Of a stretch of 64,000 bases of DNA, positions 34,241 to 47,154 are shown one piece after another; the stretch's first letter is position 1; each line of letters begins with the position of its first letter. The stretch covers positions 1 through 64,000 of the forward strand of contig JBBELK010001210.1 of NCBI GenBank assembly GCA_037783545.1, read 5' to 3'. The position numbers and the translations under genes were made by a program. The DNA comes from Henricia sp. BOLD:AAB3569. Lineage: Eukaryota; Echinodermata; Asteroidea; Spinulosida; Echinasteridae. The notes under the pieces were generated by a model. The model searched no databases and was not told the DNA's origin. It saw only the letters and a list, made by a program, of their open reading frames with translations.

Positions 34241-34925
34241 GCTTAGCAGCTATTTTTTCTTGAATTATTCTGAACCAAATTTCATAACCCAAACACACAC
34301 ACACACTTTCTGCTTTAGTGGCATGCTACAGGGCAAATTTACACGTACAAATTTCATAAACCAGTTTTTTGTTTTTGTTTGCTAAAGCACTTGATGAGCC
34401 AAATCCTGTGCTAAATTACTCTTTCCTATCCATAGATTTTTGGCCCGATGAGACATAAATTTGGAGTAGCTCCTGAAAAGAAAATGACCTTTTTTTAGAC
34501 TGAAACAACTTCTCCCTGAAATAGGTCACAAAATTGGTCCAAATATGTAACTGGAGAACTGGCGGTCAGTTAACCCAGTGATGAGCTCCAAAGGGACCCC
34601 ATTAATTAGCCTTCAGAGACAGCTTTTACCGACTTGCGTCAACACCGCCAGCCATGCACGACTGATAAATGTGCAATGGAATGAGGCAACGTGAGAAATT
34701 TGCGAAACATTTTTTCTTTACGATGGATTGTGTGCTCACTGGACTGGGGCGATCCATAACCTGGTGAATATGGTGCACTTTCCCTCGGGTTATCTACTTA
34801 GTTTTGGTTTTTATTGTATGATTTCACTTCGGTTAACGAACTTGGCACGGTTGTAGCCATGTGCTACATCTGCGTGTAATTGCAACTTTTAACATGAATT
34901 GCAGGCATTTGCAGTTTATAATTGA

Positions 34926-35350
34926 GTCTTGCCACGGTAAAGGGGGCATTTTGGCAACACAGACCATATTTTCCAGAAAATACCTTTGTCTGGTCTCTAA
35001 ATAAAAGAAATAAGTTTGTTGTTCTGAAGAGATAACTTAGGCCCAAAAAGGGTTACAAATAGTGTGACAACATGCCTTTCTAAAAACCCTGTGTACAAAT
35101 TTATAATATACGCTCGTAATCGGGACGGCCTAAAATGTAACGCAAGTGTCCTTCCCGGTTACGAGCGTATATTGGAAATTTGTACACAGTGTTTTTAGAA
35201 AGGCATGTTGTCACACTATTTGGGCCTAAGTTACATGTATATCTCTTCAGAACAACTGAAACTTATTTCTTTTATTTTGAGACCAGACAAAGGTATTTCC
35301 TCGAAAATATGGTCTGTGTTGCCAAAATGCCCCCTTTACTGTGGAAAGAC
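34926..35350. mobile_element. Long near-perfect palindrome, copy 1
   Basis: The left arm from 'gtcttgccacggtaaagggg' to 'atacgctcgtaatcgggacg' is repeated inverted from 'cccggttacgagcgtatatt' to 'ccctttactgtggaaagac', giving arms of about 200 bp with a short centre. A second copy is at 45705-46126 and a diverged relative at 36957-37140. Confidence 0.87.
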
Positions 35351-36956
35351 CCAATTTAAAAAACAATTTAAGGGGGAGTTGTGTATACTTAACTTTAGGT
35401 ATAATTTCTTACTTGAAACAAATTCATCAGTGTCCTATTTCGAATTGCACAGTAAAATGAAAGTGACAAAACTCATGAATATTTATGAGCAAATGCAAAA
35501 TAGTTCTTACACGTAGGAACAATATTCAGAACTTTGATAAACAAGCTGTAAGTTTGGGGTTGTCCTTATGAAATATTTTAATATGAGCAAACTTAGGAAA
35601 ATCAGGAACTCGAAAACAGAAATACCCGGTATACAGCTCATTTTGAAAGGAGTGCTTTGAATTTCAACTCTACCGGAATTCTCTCAGACTCTCGAAACAT
35701 TTCCCCCAGTGGCCACATACTGTACCATATTGAGTATTTAAACATGCTATGCTGGCTTAGGAATTATAAATCAAATGAGTAAAAGAGGATACCTAAACAT
35801 TGGTTTGACATAATTTATAGAGATTGTAATTCCTGATAATTTGTGGCTTGAACAAACTGCTTGTCAAAAAGACATGATTAATAACCCCTAATTATTACAT
35901 ATTTACGAGGAGCTTTCGTCGCCACCCTAAATTCTGAACAAGGCACTATCCCAGTGGCAATACATTTGTTTTCTTTAATGTAGTAAATGATTGCTGTTGT
36001 AAATGATTGTTGTAAAAGACTGCACTGTACAATTTCTTGTAAAACAATAGAATTTTAAAAAAATTGATGAAAATGTAGGTCAGAGGTTCACAAGTTGTCA
36101 AACAGATTGTAAAATCTACAACAAAAATTTAAAAATTGAAACCTGCCAAAAAGATTGTTCACCTGAATGCACATGTGATGCTTAATAATGACAGACAGTC
36201 TGGGTGCCAGTCATTGTTGATTTTTAATTTGAGTCCGCCAGCATTTCTTGGACTTTAAGACCGTAAATCTGGACTGCGTCAGACCATCGTGCTATAAAGC
36301 ATTCGTGGTTGATTGCTCGTTTTACAGACACGCCGGGAAATTGGCTCTCTGCTCGTAGGCGGGGCTAAATAAACATTACGCTGGGGCTACAGATGCCTAG
36401 ATTGATTCGCTTATCCCCGTAGCCGTGGAAACCTACAACAGACGTTAGGGGAGCGTGTCGGCCAAATCCTTATCAGATACGGGAATTACCAAAAGCCGAT
36501 TGAGGGAATGTGGGTGGATTTGGCGAAATTGGCGCATGGATTTGGTGGGAAGTTTCGTGACAAATTGGTGAATTGCCCACGGCATGTTGCATCTTGAGGC
36601 AAAATGGTAGAATGACTTCATCAATATATGCTGCTGAGTGTTTTCATTGTTCCTTTCCGCCCTTTTTCTTGGTTCCAAGGAAGTATGAGTCACGATCTTG
36701 GTCCATTTTTGTCTTTCTTGAGGGAAGCACTTTGAAAGCTCTTCACATTTGCAATGTACATGTACAACCGTGACATGCCTTTTGATAAGAATGATAAATC
36801 TGTGACTACATATTCTTGCTACTTGAGGTAATAGCTACCAAAATCAAGATGGGTCTTACCACAGTAATGGGGTACATTTGAAAAATAAGTCAATAATTCC
36901 TTTCAGATGTCTTTAGTTTATCTCAAAATTAAAGAAATTTCCTTGTTCTGTTCCAT

Positions 36957-37140
36957 GGAGATAACTTTTGCCCAAAAAGGTAAGGTAACATGCATTTTTG
37001 AAAATCTTGTGTACAAATTTTCCTATTACGTATGTAACGTGGACAGACCATTTTGTGACTTTTTTTCTGTCTTTGTTACATACGTAATAGGAAAATTTGT
37101 GCACGGGGTTTTCAGAAATGTATGTTGTAGGACTATTTTT
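36957..37140. repeat. Diverged relative of the long palindrome
   Basis: The arms 'gtgtacaaattttcctatta' with 'cgtatgtaac' and 'gttacatacgtaataggaaa' are inverted around a centre near 37060. 'gcccaaaaaggtaaggtaac' recalls the copy at 34926. Confidence 0.7.
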
Positions 37141-37926
37141 CTTACTACTTCATTAAAAGGTTTTTCCTCAGTTTAGCTGGATAATTTAAAGATAAAATTA
37201 AGACATTTGAACTGAACTGGGACCTAAGATATTGTATGTCACAGAAATGTACCCTATTACCGTGGAAAGACCTAGATAACAAAATACTAGTGGTAAATTG
37301 CCTTGCTCGAGGACACAAGTGTCACAAATAATTTTTGCTTGGAAGTAAACTTTTGATTGGTCAGCAGTATAAGCACTAAATGTGTAACCATGCATGACGT
37401 CAAACAACAAAGAAACTGCCCTGCAAGATGGCGGCTATTTGATATGGTCTATAAGCCTACATTGTACATTCCGTCTACATTTCATTGTTGTATAAATTTG
37501 CTTAGACTGTACATGTACATAAATACTGCCAATTAACAGTGAGGCATTCTGTGCATAACTCATTAATTATTCATCAATGCTAATTTATTCATAACATCAA
37601 CATACCGTAACTGACTAATCGGTACTGCATCGCAATGTGCCCTTAGCCGGTTCTAATCCTACCCATCTCTTGAAGATTGGGTTTCACCCACTCCAATTAA
37701 CCCAGTGGGTATTTCAATAGCTCCCCTTAAGGGGCGTAATTCCACACCGTTTGGGGTGTAAAAATCGTTGACTGTCCCTGCACTAAGAAGGAAGGGAACA
37801 GTGCGTGCGCATTTTGCGGTCTGTGGCCTTTCTTCCTTGGAGCTGTCTCAATTGATAATGGCCTTAGGGTGTTTTGGGGGGAGTAAATGAAGCGTGGCGT
37901 GACATTCTTCTATAAATGTCTAAAGG

Positions 37927-38288
37927 CCTGTCCGCGTGGGACTTTTTGTTGGAAAACTTACCGAGACGATGGGCACTTTTTCCATTTTAAGTCCAATGCG
38001 GACAGCCTATAGGACGCTTTCCTCTCATAAATGCAGTCATGCAGTGGTTACTTTTTCTGGCCAACTTCTGCCCAGGAAAATTGACCAGGGAACTTTTCCC
38101 GAGACCATATAAGTCCAATGCGGACACAGCGGTAAAAGCCCTCTGGAAGCGTACGTCTGGGCCGTGAAGGTCAAACTGCGAAGGGACACTGAGCATGCTC
38201 TCCCACGGTCTCGGTAAAATTTTCCCATGTCAAAAAAGTCCAAATGCAGTAAAATTTAGCAATTTTTTAATTTTACCATCATCTCTGT
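37927..38288. mobile_element. TGTCCGCATTGGACTT fold-back family, copy
   Basis: Same order of blocks as 32903-33308: 'cctgtccgcgtgggactt', 'aagtccaatgcggacagcc', 'tctcccacggtctcggtaaa'. The right terminus is lost where a tRNA-like repeat begins. Confidence 0.75.
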
Positions 38289-38299
38289 AAAAACTTGGC

Positions 38300-38515
38300 T
38301 CAGGTCCTTGGCTAACATGGCCAATTGCTCCACCAACTGAGCTATCTGGGCATCATACCAGAGCACCATAACAATCTCGTGTTTGCCTCTCTTTCCCCAA
38401 TAGATTGGTATGGATTTGTTGTGGTGCTCTGGCGGGATGCCCAGATAGCTCCAGTTGGTAGAGCAATTGGCCGCCAAGGACCTGGGTTTGAATCCCAGTC
38501 GGGGCACTGCATTTT
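38300..38515 (+). repeat. Inverted pair of tRNA-like SINE heads
   Basis: The right half (38437-38510) reads GCCCAGATAGCTCCAGTTGG (A box) and GGTTTGAATCCC (B box). The left half repeats the first part in reverse ('caattgctccaccaactgag'). The space between D arm and T stem is only 17 nt, too short for an anticodon arm plus variable loop, so it is not a working tRNA gene. Confidence 0.72.
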
Positions 38516-39551
38516 TCTTGTTTCTAAATTCATCTTTCAATTATCAATCCTGTCATATACCTTCAAAATTAATTTACCATTCTTACAACTAACTTTTAAA
38601 AAAATCGGTTTAGAGCTCAGAATTTGATCTCATTCTCTCGGAGTTGGAATTCACCTTTGGATTTTCGATCATTTTCCCCTTTTTTGCCCATGTTTTGAAG
38701 TTCTTAGGCATGTGCAGTCGCACACCTAAAAATTACTGAATTGTCCACAAACGATAGATGCATGAACTGCACCATACATTCTAGTGAACCCTACACCAAG
38801 TTCAAATCTGGAACAAACACGTGGAACAAGAACAAACACGTAGTTGGCACATCATTGAACAAGTAAAAAGTCAACCAATTTTTTTATCAACCCTCTTTTG
38901 TTAACATGTGCTCAACATTTGACTCCACGACCGAAATTAATCTCGTTCACTTTGCAACGCCGACAATACGTAAGACGTACAATGGTCGTTTACTGCATCG
39001 CTTGTGACTATGCGTGTGTTCAACATTGATGAGCCTGCGAGATAATACCGTTATGGATTTTTATGAGTCATTGTCAAAGCCAAGTGCGACCAGACGAATT
39101 TGTCAGGAAAGCCCAGCGACCCGTTTTGCAGAACAGTCGTTCAGACCCTTTAACCTAGATTTGTTGCGCTCCATTGATTGGTCTCCTAGGCCTGAGAATT
39201 ATAGATTTTGTGATGTTAAAATGCACAGCTACTGTGCGCGCTTAAAGTAGGCTGATAGACGTTATTGTGTCAAACATAGGAAATCTTCAAAGTCGACAAT
39301 AAATTGTTTGTTATAGGCCTACTCTAGTAACCCAAAAAACAAATTAGGGCGACTAAATATGTTTTAACAGCATTCTAGTTCTTGAATTTAGAAAAAAAAA
39401 AATCTTCAACAGTAAAAGACAATTCAAGATATTATACATGATTGCTAAACTGTTACAAATAGTTTTATCCCCCTGTATGATTGAAGGTATGCATGATTAA
39501 AACCAACCTGAGCAAAAACCAGCTTTTGAGAAAACAGTCAAAAAAGGGTTT

Positions 39552-39800
39552 GCAGTCATTTCGCCCCAAAATCATTTCGCCCTGAACCACGGCCTGTGCA
39601 CGAAGTGGTTTTGGGGTGAAGTGGCATTTGGACGATGTAGTGTTTGGACGAAGTAATTTGGGGCGAAATGGTACTCGTGCAAGGTGGTTTGGGGCGAAAT
39701 GGTTTTGGGGCGAATTGAATTTTCGTCTCATGAGACGAAAACTAATTGTTTTACTCATTTCTTAAAGACTATATAGCACTTCAGACAAAACCATTTCAGA
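39552..39800. repeat. Dispersed repeat with TTTCGCCCC words (copy 2, inverted)
   Basis: Degenerate GGGGCGAAATGGTTT units are followed by 'ttcgtctcatgagacgaaaa' and 'gcacttcagacaaaaccatt', the reverse complement of the flank at 26755-26836. Confidence 0.8.
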
Positions 39801-41005
39801 GGAAGTTTTCTACGGTCATCATGTTTATATTGTGTAAGTTAGGCGTAAATCTGTGAACATTTCTGATTTTCGAGATTACCATGATGTATACTGGTATACT
39901 GCCTTTAAAATTATTATGAAAAACGCATAATAATGAAAACTTTTCAAACCTGTGTGTTCATTGATCCCGATTGGTCTAGTTTAAAAATAATAACATGATG
40001 AGTGAATTGCCTGTACACTTTACAACATCGGCTTTTTACCGAATTAGGTTAAGTGGGAACCCTCGATGTTCCACAAGCTACATTTCCCTTTTGAACACAC
40101 TCAACTATCGAGGGTTATTTAATGTCAGTCGTCGTTCTAGCTTTATGGCAACTGGGGCCATTTATTTGCCGTGATTAAACCCCATACCATATCTCTCCTC
40201 AATTTGGTGCCAGCGTGGCCAGACCGACTGCCAACATCACGCGACAAATCCATCGTGGGACGTGAGTGGGGGGAAAAGTCAGAATTACCAACGCAAGATT
40301 GTCATATACTCGTATGTTTGCCGTGGCCAGGAAAGTGGACTTCGTGTCGCTGGAAATCAAATTGGAAGGAAGACGTACATGTAATACTGGTTAAATAAAT
40401 GAGCACGTATTTTAGTCCGATGGCTGTCCAGCCCGCAGTCTTCATTAGTCTTCGTTACACTAGCTGGTTCGTTGCGGTCGCGAGTAATTTTATAGCGCGG
40501 AGACATTACGCGTAAACACATCGGAGGAGGGTCATTTGTCATGCGACTCGGCTAAGAGCAATAAAGCTAGGACCGAGGGAAAGGGAGACATTTTTTAATC
40601 AAGGATTTATCTCCGCTGGTGTGATGGCATTTGGGATTGAGCTCTCTTAATATCTACAATCGTAAATTACTCATTTTACAGCGAGGCATATTGGTGTTTG
40701 TAACATCCGAGCCTTAGCATGCTTAGTATGATTGATGTAATGTTTTAGGCCTGCTGTATTTCACAGAAAGCCAGTGAGGCCCGTGATACCGAATCAGGTT
40801 CTTAGAATGACCCAAATACTCATCAACATAATTAACTACAGAGTAATTACTAATTAGTGTCGGGAAAAAGTTAAACAGATATTTTAGTTCAGGACGGTGA
40901 AATTTCATCCCCATACTACAGGTTGGGTGGGGGTGTGGGGGTCAGGGTTTACCGGCATGTTACTGGTAAATGGGTTTACCGGTAAAATCTTCAATAGAAA
41001 CACGC

Positions 41006-41146
41006 TTAAAGGCACAGGCTCGTCAGCAATGCGCGCGTGCCAAATTCGTGCCATGAAATACGCAGCTCCATAGCAAAGGCCAGGAGCTGCATATTTCGTA
41101 GCACGAATTTGGTGCGCGCGCATTGCTGACGAGCCTGTGCCTTTAA
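41006..41146. repeat. Near-perfect 141-bp hairpin
   Basis: The left arm TTAAAGGCACAGGCTCGTCA and onward to 'tacgcagctcc' is inverted at the right, from GGAGCTGC to 'gacgagcctgtgcctttaa'. Arms are about 64 bp. Half of a related copy opens the window (1-64). Confidence 0.9.
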
Positions 41147-41724
41147 TGGTAATCAGGCACCATACCAGATGTTGTGTTTGAAAGCATGGACTCTGTTTTT
41201 CATTGTTGTCTAGCAATGTACATGTATGTACATTGTAGATGAGGTACTGAGCTGATATAACAGGTTGATTTTATCACACACATCCTAAATCACCCATGGA
41301 GATAATGTCATTTGTAACAGTTTTCCAATCCTGTAATCTTAAAACATTTCACACGACTCCGATCATTGTGAATCCGTTGCTCACAACTATAATTCCCTTC
41401 ATGATCCTGTTTTCTTCTTTGCCTGAGCTCCAATTAGATTTACGGGGCCTGTCGGCTCAGTTTTCACTATCACGTTTTATTGGATTGCACACTGTCTTCG
41501 AGCGGAACGAATTTCAAGTGCGCTTGTGCGTTCTGCTCGTGTTGCTGCCCTTGACAAGTCCTGAGTGGAATCTATTAGCTTCATCACGTTGAAGAAAGTT
41601 CATATGAGTTTTGCGTTGCTTGATACATGGTAATTAATTCAATTGAATCAGTTACGGTAGTTGGCACTCAATGGATCCGCATGTAACACAGTGCTGCTCG
41701 CATGGAAGATGTACATCGTACGTT

Positions 41725-41810
41725 TGGAAGAAACATTCGTTGGGCATGGGAATTGAACACGGAACCACCACTTTGCAGTGCCAGTGTTGAGTCAGTTAAG
41801 CTAGATCTGT
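41725..41810 (-). repeat. Possible tRNA-like SINE head, reverse strand
   Basis: On the minus strand 'gtggttccgtgttcaattcc' resembles a B box, with 'tagcttaactgactcaac' upstream as a weak A box. No body or tail was recognised. Confidence 0.35.
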
Positions 41811-43113
41811 ATGTTGGCAAATTCCTGATAAATCTTTTTCCTGGGAGTATTGTGTGCAATAGGAGGAATAAACCTAGCCATATTTTACTGCAAGCCCCAA
41901 ATCACAGAATAGGATGCACAAAATGAACTTACAGACTTGTGCAACAATCGTAAAAATCACAGAAATATTGATGTGCATGTAGACGTCAGTTTCGACAACA
42001 ATAAGATGAGTTTTTCAATTTGCGTAATTTTCTTATATTCACTGGTAAACTTATGGTCCGTTCATAATTTAAAATTCTCCTCTTAGACTGCTTTATGATA
42101 TCTGTTTAGTTTTATCCCATGGGAGGCCTGAATTTTTTATTGACCCCTTGGGAACAATCGTTGGTCTCAAGTGCCTTTCAAATCAGGACGAGATTAGATT
42201 CGGACCACTGCCCCTGAACTCACAAGGACCAAAGCGCCACCAACCCCCCCATGCTACTTCTCGCTTTCCACCGGGATTATTTTACAGATGTTCGTGTACC
42301 GCACCCGGACTTTCATGTACTCGCCTGGGATAATTTGTCTCAAATTTCCTGAGCCATTCATAAAAAAAAATCGGACTCGAGAATGGCCTTTGGCTATGCC
42401 ACTCCAATCTCGGCATCAGCTCACGGAGGAAATGGGCCAAGTGTTCAAGAGAGACTGAACCTCTCGCGTCACGTGGTGGTGCGCGTATACGAGGACCAAA
42501 CGTGCGTGCGTGTGTTCTCTAGTCACGTCCGACGGACGAATATCTTAAGGTGTAAAGCACATGCGGGGACTTATTCTGAAGTAGATGGGGCACTTAAGCA
42601 TGTCATCGAAGCGAGACCCTTTTAATTTCAGATTTGTCATAGTGGATTTACATTCTCTGAAGATCGTCGTCGTTGGGAAGTCTTGGGCCTGAAACACGAC
42701 CCGCGCCTGGATTTCCTCCACAATTATTTGATTAAATTACAGTCTTTCTGATTGATTAAATTTTTCAAATAACACAATTATGTTTGTAAGTGTAGCAACG
42801 TTTTTCCGTAACATCCACTTTCCACTGAATGCAGACGTTTAAAGCCTTGTTTGCAGTGAGCACTAACCATATTACGAGCAAGTCTTATGTGAATACCCTT
42901 TGCCCAGGAAAACTGACTGACAGTAAAATTAGTTTGTACAATGTATGTTAGTCCACTGCTTACATGTATATTGTTAACTTTTTGCAATTCTTTTCCCAGG
43001 AATGATTGAATTCTCACAATGCCTAAAATCCTCTCCCTCGCTCGTTGCCAAGCATTAAGCAAAATTATTCTTTATAAACATAGTTGTGTCGTATTCAGCT
43101 AAGGTCTGTAAAG

Positions 43114-43205
43114 CCCTTTTCACACGAGGTCAAAATACTAGCAAGGCTTGAGATATTTTCTTACGCTTGAGAAAATCTTACAAAAGTGCCATCGTGTGAA
43201 AGGAC
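43114..43205. repeat. Small hairpin with CTTTTCACACGA ends
   Basis: 'ccttttcacacgaggtc' at the left and 'ccatcgtgtgaaagg' at the right are inverted. Several GCTTGAGA words follow to 43420. Confidence 0.4.
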
Positions 43206-44012
43206 ACCAATGCTTGAGAGTGACAAGCATTCCTTGAGAAATGTTCTCAATCTTTGAGATATTTTGGTGGAGGTCCAGACCTACCGGTATGACAAAATCT
43301 GCCGCTAGCGGAAGATTTCTCGAGGTATCCTTGAGAACGATCGTATGTACAACATACTTTTCGGCAGTAAACGCAATGCGCATGCGTTGATACATTTATA
43401 CACCGTACATGTCCTTCGTTACAGCGGAGGATGCACACTGCATGGTTCCGCACATTTTGTAGTGAATATATTCAGCAAGTACGTCCACCGGTCATGGTTC
43501 TGATTTTATCGTTCTGATCCTTGATACTTCCAGCGAATTTGACCATGTCATCCATTTTTTATTGGATGGTGGACGACTCCAACGTAGCACCACGTCTTAT
43601 TTTTCGAATAGAATTTGTCTCTTCAGCTGTTGCAGTATATTAGTACATACATATGTACACTTTATCGCAGGTATGTTTTTGACTGCTGGTACCAGCAGAA
43701 CTTACATGTTGTGCATTATCAATGGTCTGACCAGCGGAAAAAGCATTCTCGTCTTAAGGAGCACCAGTGATGGTTTCGCTGTATCACGTGAAAGTAGGCA
43801 TACACCAAATCACTCTACCGTGTATAATCATAAAGCAAACCATCCCCGTTCGTAAATTCTGTCAAAAACCTTGTGAATTTAGTTGATGTCATGTAAGGCC
43901 TAAATTCACATTTCCACCACCCCCTCATGTCTAGGTGTCGTCTGTTAAAGAATGATTAATAGTGCTTCAAAACTCTGGCAAAAGAGCTACATGTATACAC
44001 AGTGAAACATAC

Positions 44013-44496
44013 ACCGCGTTTACAATCGAATCGGCAAAGGTGGATACAGATCCAGCATTTTTATTGCGACCACAAAACTGAACATTTGCCGCGTTTACAC
44101 TACACCCCAAATCGCTTCAACTCGCTTCAGAAACCGCAAAAGTCACCACTAAATGTAACTGCAGCGCATGCGTGAGCTGTTACTGCACTAGTGTCAGATT
44201 GGTCAATTAAATCTACTACACTGCGGGCACCGCCCCAAGGACACTCAAATTGCCGAATCTGTATTCGGGTAGCGTTTACACTACAAGCGACCTTGACGAT
44301 TGCAGGGTTCAACCCCGCAATTGCGGGGTTCAACCCTACCCCAAAGGTGACTTGAAAAAGGCGAATCAGACCCGGGTCTGATCCGCCTTTTTCAATTCAC
44401 CTTTTGCGTTTACACTTAGTGCCTACCCGGCTTCAACTCCCCTTTTTGGAAATTGCGGAGTTCGATTCGGCAAAGGCGAATCGAGTGTAAACGGGG
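44013..44496. mobile_element. Fold-back element of the CGAATCGAGTGTAAAC family, copy 1
   Basis: Ends: 'accgcgtttacaatcgaatc' with 'ggcaaagg' and 'ggcaaaggcgaatcgagtgt' with 'aaacggggt', inverted. Internal palindromes include GACCCGGGTC and CCCCGCAATTGCGGGG. The same element lies inverted at 46705-47154. Confidence 0.85.
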
Positions 44497-45704
44497 TGAT
44501 AAAGTACTTTGCTAGAATGAGTTTTACATGACCAGTTAATCTGTAGCCAAGAGGCAGTCATAATCTTGTATCGAGTAAACAAAGATTCGAATTTGCTTTT
44601 CGTTTTTTATGACAGTCCTTCGGGTTCAACATGTACGTGACATTTGCCATGCTCCAATCATTCAAAGATTTTTCAGGTCAGGTGCTTTTGTGAGCTAAAG
44701 TGTTCCATTGTACATTTATTTATAGAATACTCAGTAAGTCAAAATGTTCACGACGTTTTTCTTCTCCTGAATTCTGCAAATAAATCTTCCTCCATGCATT
44801 TGCTTGGGCATATTTACACTGAACGAACGCTATGCATATAATTAAGAAATGAAAACACGGGCTATTTTTGAAGTCCCGAAAAATGAACAAAGCCCATGTT
44901 AGAATTGATTCACAATACATCATTACCGGTGGGAGTGTTCCTTTATCGGCGTTTGTTAGTTCGGTACGTGGGCATGTTTTTACAAACTCAGAATTTGAGC
45001 GAGGGGTTGGACGGGCCGGCGACGTGTCCCCTCAGGGTCCACAAGTGAAACTCTTTAACCTTACAAAGACTGCGTATCGTGTCTAAACACTTTATGCCTT
45101 AGTCGGGGACTGAGCGTTGAATAAAGCTCTTTAATCGCCCGATCGAAATGGATTGAAAGAACTCAATGTGCCATGCACGCTTGCGTTTATTGATGTTAAA
45201 TGTTTAGTTTGGCGAGCTTTGTGTGGATGTTTTTCCCCCTGAAGTGTGAAAAGAACCCAGACTGATGTATTGTTCGGGACTCTTTGTCAAATATTGTGAA
45301 CGGTATTTTTCAATTTCGTGGTAGTGCTTTATACTGTTAATTATCAACGTTTCCCTGGACTATGAGAAAATGTATTTTATTTTGTTGCCAACATCGTCGC
45401 ACTGATGTGCATTTCCTTAGAAATGCATGCGTGATACGATTCAATACAATAAATACTGCTAGTTTTCTTTTGACAGTTCTAAGAACTTTTTACCCATAAC
45501 TTGCTTTTAATTTTTCCTGAGGTATTTCGTCCTCAAAAAGCTGTTTCTTTAATTTTCCCAAATTTGTGATAAAATGTTACAAAAACTGATCAATGCAGTT
45601 ACAGTAAAAAAATTTTAAGCTTTAGTTTTGGAAATTATTATATTTTACTTTTGGACAACTTTTTCATAAATTCTGTCAATTTCACAATTTTATCACATGA
45701 GATA

Positions 45705-46126
45705 GTCTTTCCACAGTAAAGGGGGCATTTTGGCAACACAGACCATATTTTCCAGAAAATACCTTTGTCTATATAGTCTCAAAATAAAAGAAATAAGTTT
45801 CAGTTGTTCTGAAGAAATAACTTAGGCCCAAAACGGGTTACAAATAGTGTGACAACATGCCTTTCTAAAAAACCTGTGTACAAATTTCCAATATGTACGC
45901 TCGTAACCAGGACGGCCTAAAATGTAACACAAGTGTCCGTCCCGGTTATACGAATGTATATTGGAAATGTGTACACAGGGTTTTTAGAAAGGCATGTTGT
46001 CACACTATTTGTAACCCTTTTTGGGCCTAAGTTATCTCTTCAGAACAACTTAAACTTCTTTCTTTTATTTTGAGACCAGACAAAGGTACATGTATTTCCA
46101 AAATGCCCCCTTTACTGTAGAAAGAC
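45705..46126. mobile_element. Long near-perfect palindrome, copy 2
   Basis: Same sequence as 34926-35350 (left edge 'gtctttccacagtaaagggg'). The right arm has lost about 25 bp near 46095. Confidence 0.87.
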
Positions 46127-46704
46127 CGAAGAAATCTACCTTTAAAGAAAGACGGGAAATGCAGAATGCCCAGCAGACCTACATGTATGGCAGGTCCATT
46201 ATTTCCCCAAAACTAATTACGACCCGTACGCCCCTTCATGAATAAAGAAGCTTGTTTTTCACCTGGCCCACTGACAAATTGCAGTTTGACCACGGACCTG
46301 ACTCGCTGCTTTATTGGCAAGGGATGATTGCGAGGGTGGCATGTTCTGCTCACCCGAGACCTCACCTGGTGCGATTGAAGAGGCTTCGATTTCCAACTCA
46401 CACCGTCTCTTATCCCCTGACCTAATTTACCTGACAACCTCCGTAACCGACCCGCAGTCAGCGAGTAAAAGGGGAAAGAGGGGGGAGGGGAGTGCTAAAA
46501 ACTAGAGAAAAGATGTATGAGGGTTGTTTGCCATGAAACTCTTAGGAGGTGAACTGTAAAGTGGGTTGTGCCTATAGACAGAAGAAGTCTTTTTCCCGGC
46601 AGTTATGGAAAGGCCAGCTTAAGACCAAGGAAAAAGCACAGTCAAATGATTTGTCAAGTACTGTTATTGTGGATACAGAATACAGTAATTCATACGTATA
46701 TAAG

Positions 46705-47154
46705 CCTGTTTACACTCGATTCGCCTTTGCCGAATCGAACTCCGCAATTTCCAAAAAGGGGAGATCAAGCCGGGTAGGCGCTAAGTGTAAACGCAAAATG
46801 TGAATTGAAAAAGGCGGATCAGACCCGGGTCTGATTCGCCTTTTTCAAGTCACCTTTGGGGTAGGGTTGAACCCCGCAATTGTCAAGGTCACTTGTAGTG
46901 TAAACGCTACCCGAATACAGATTTGGCAATTTGAGTATCCTTGGGGCAGTGCCCGCCGTGTGGTAGATTTAATTGACCAATCTGGCACTAGTTCCGCAAC
47001 ACCTGCATGTAACAACTCACGCATGTGCTGCAGTTACAATTAGTGGTGACATTAGTTTTTGAAAGCGAGTTGAAGCGGCAAATGTTTAGTTTTTTGGTCG
47101 CAATAAAAATGCTGGGTCTGTATCCATCTTTGCCGGTTCGAGTGTAAACACGGT
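46705..47154. mobile_element. Fold-back element of the CGAATCGAGTGTAAAC family, copy 2 (inverted)
   Basis: Starts 'cctgtttacactcgattcgc' and ends 'ggttcgagtgtaaacacggt', the reverse orientation of 44013-44496 with small deletions. Confidence 0.85.

Noticed and set aside
38437-38510. tRNA gene
   Set aside because: A and B boxes are present, but the central part is too short for an anticodon arm and variable loop, and one acceptor pair mismatches. It is part of an inverted repeat.
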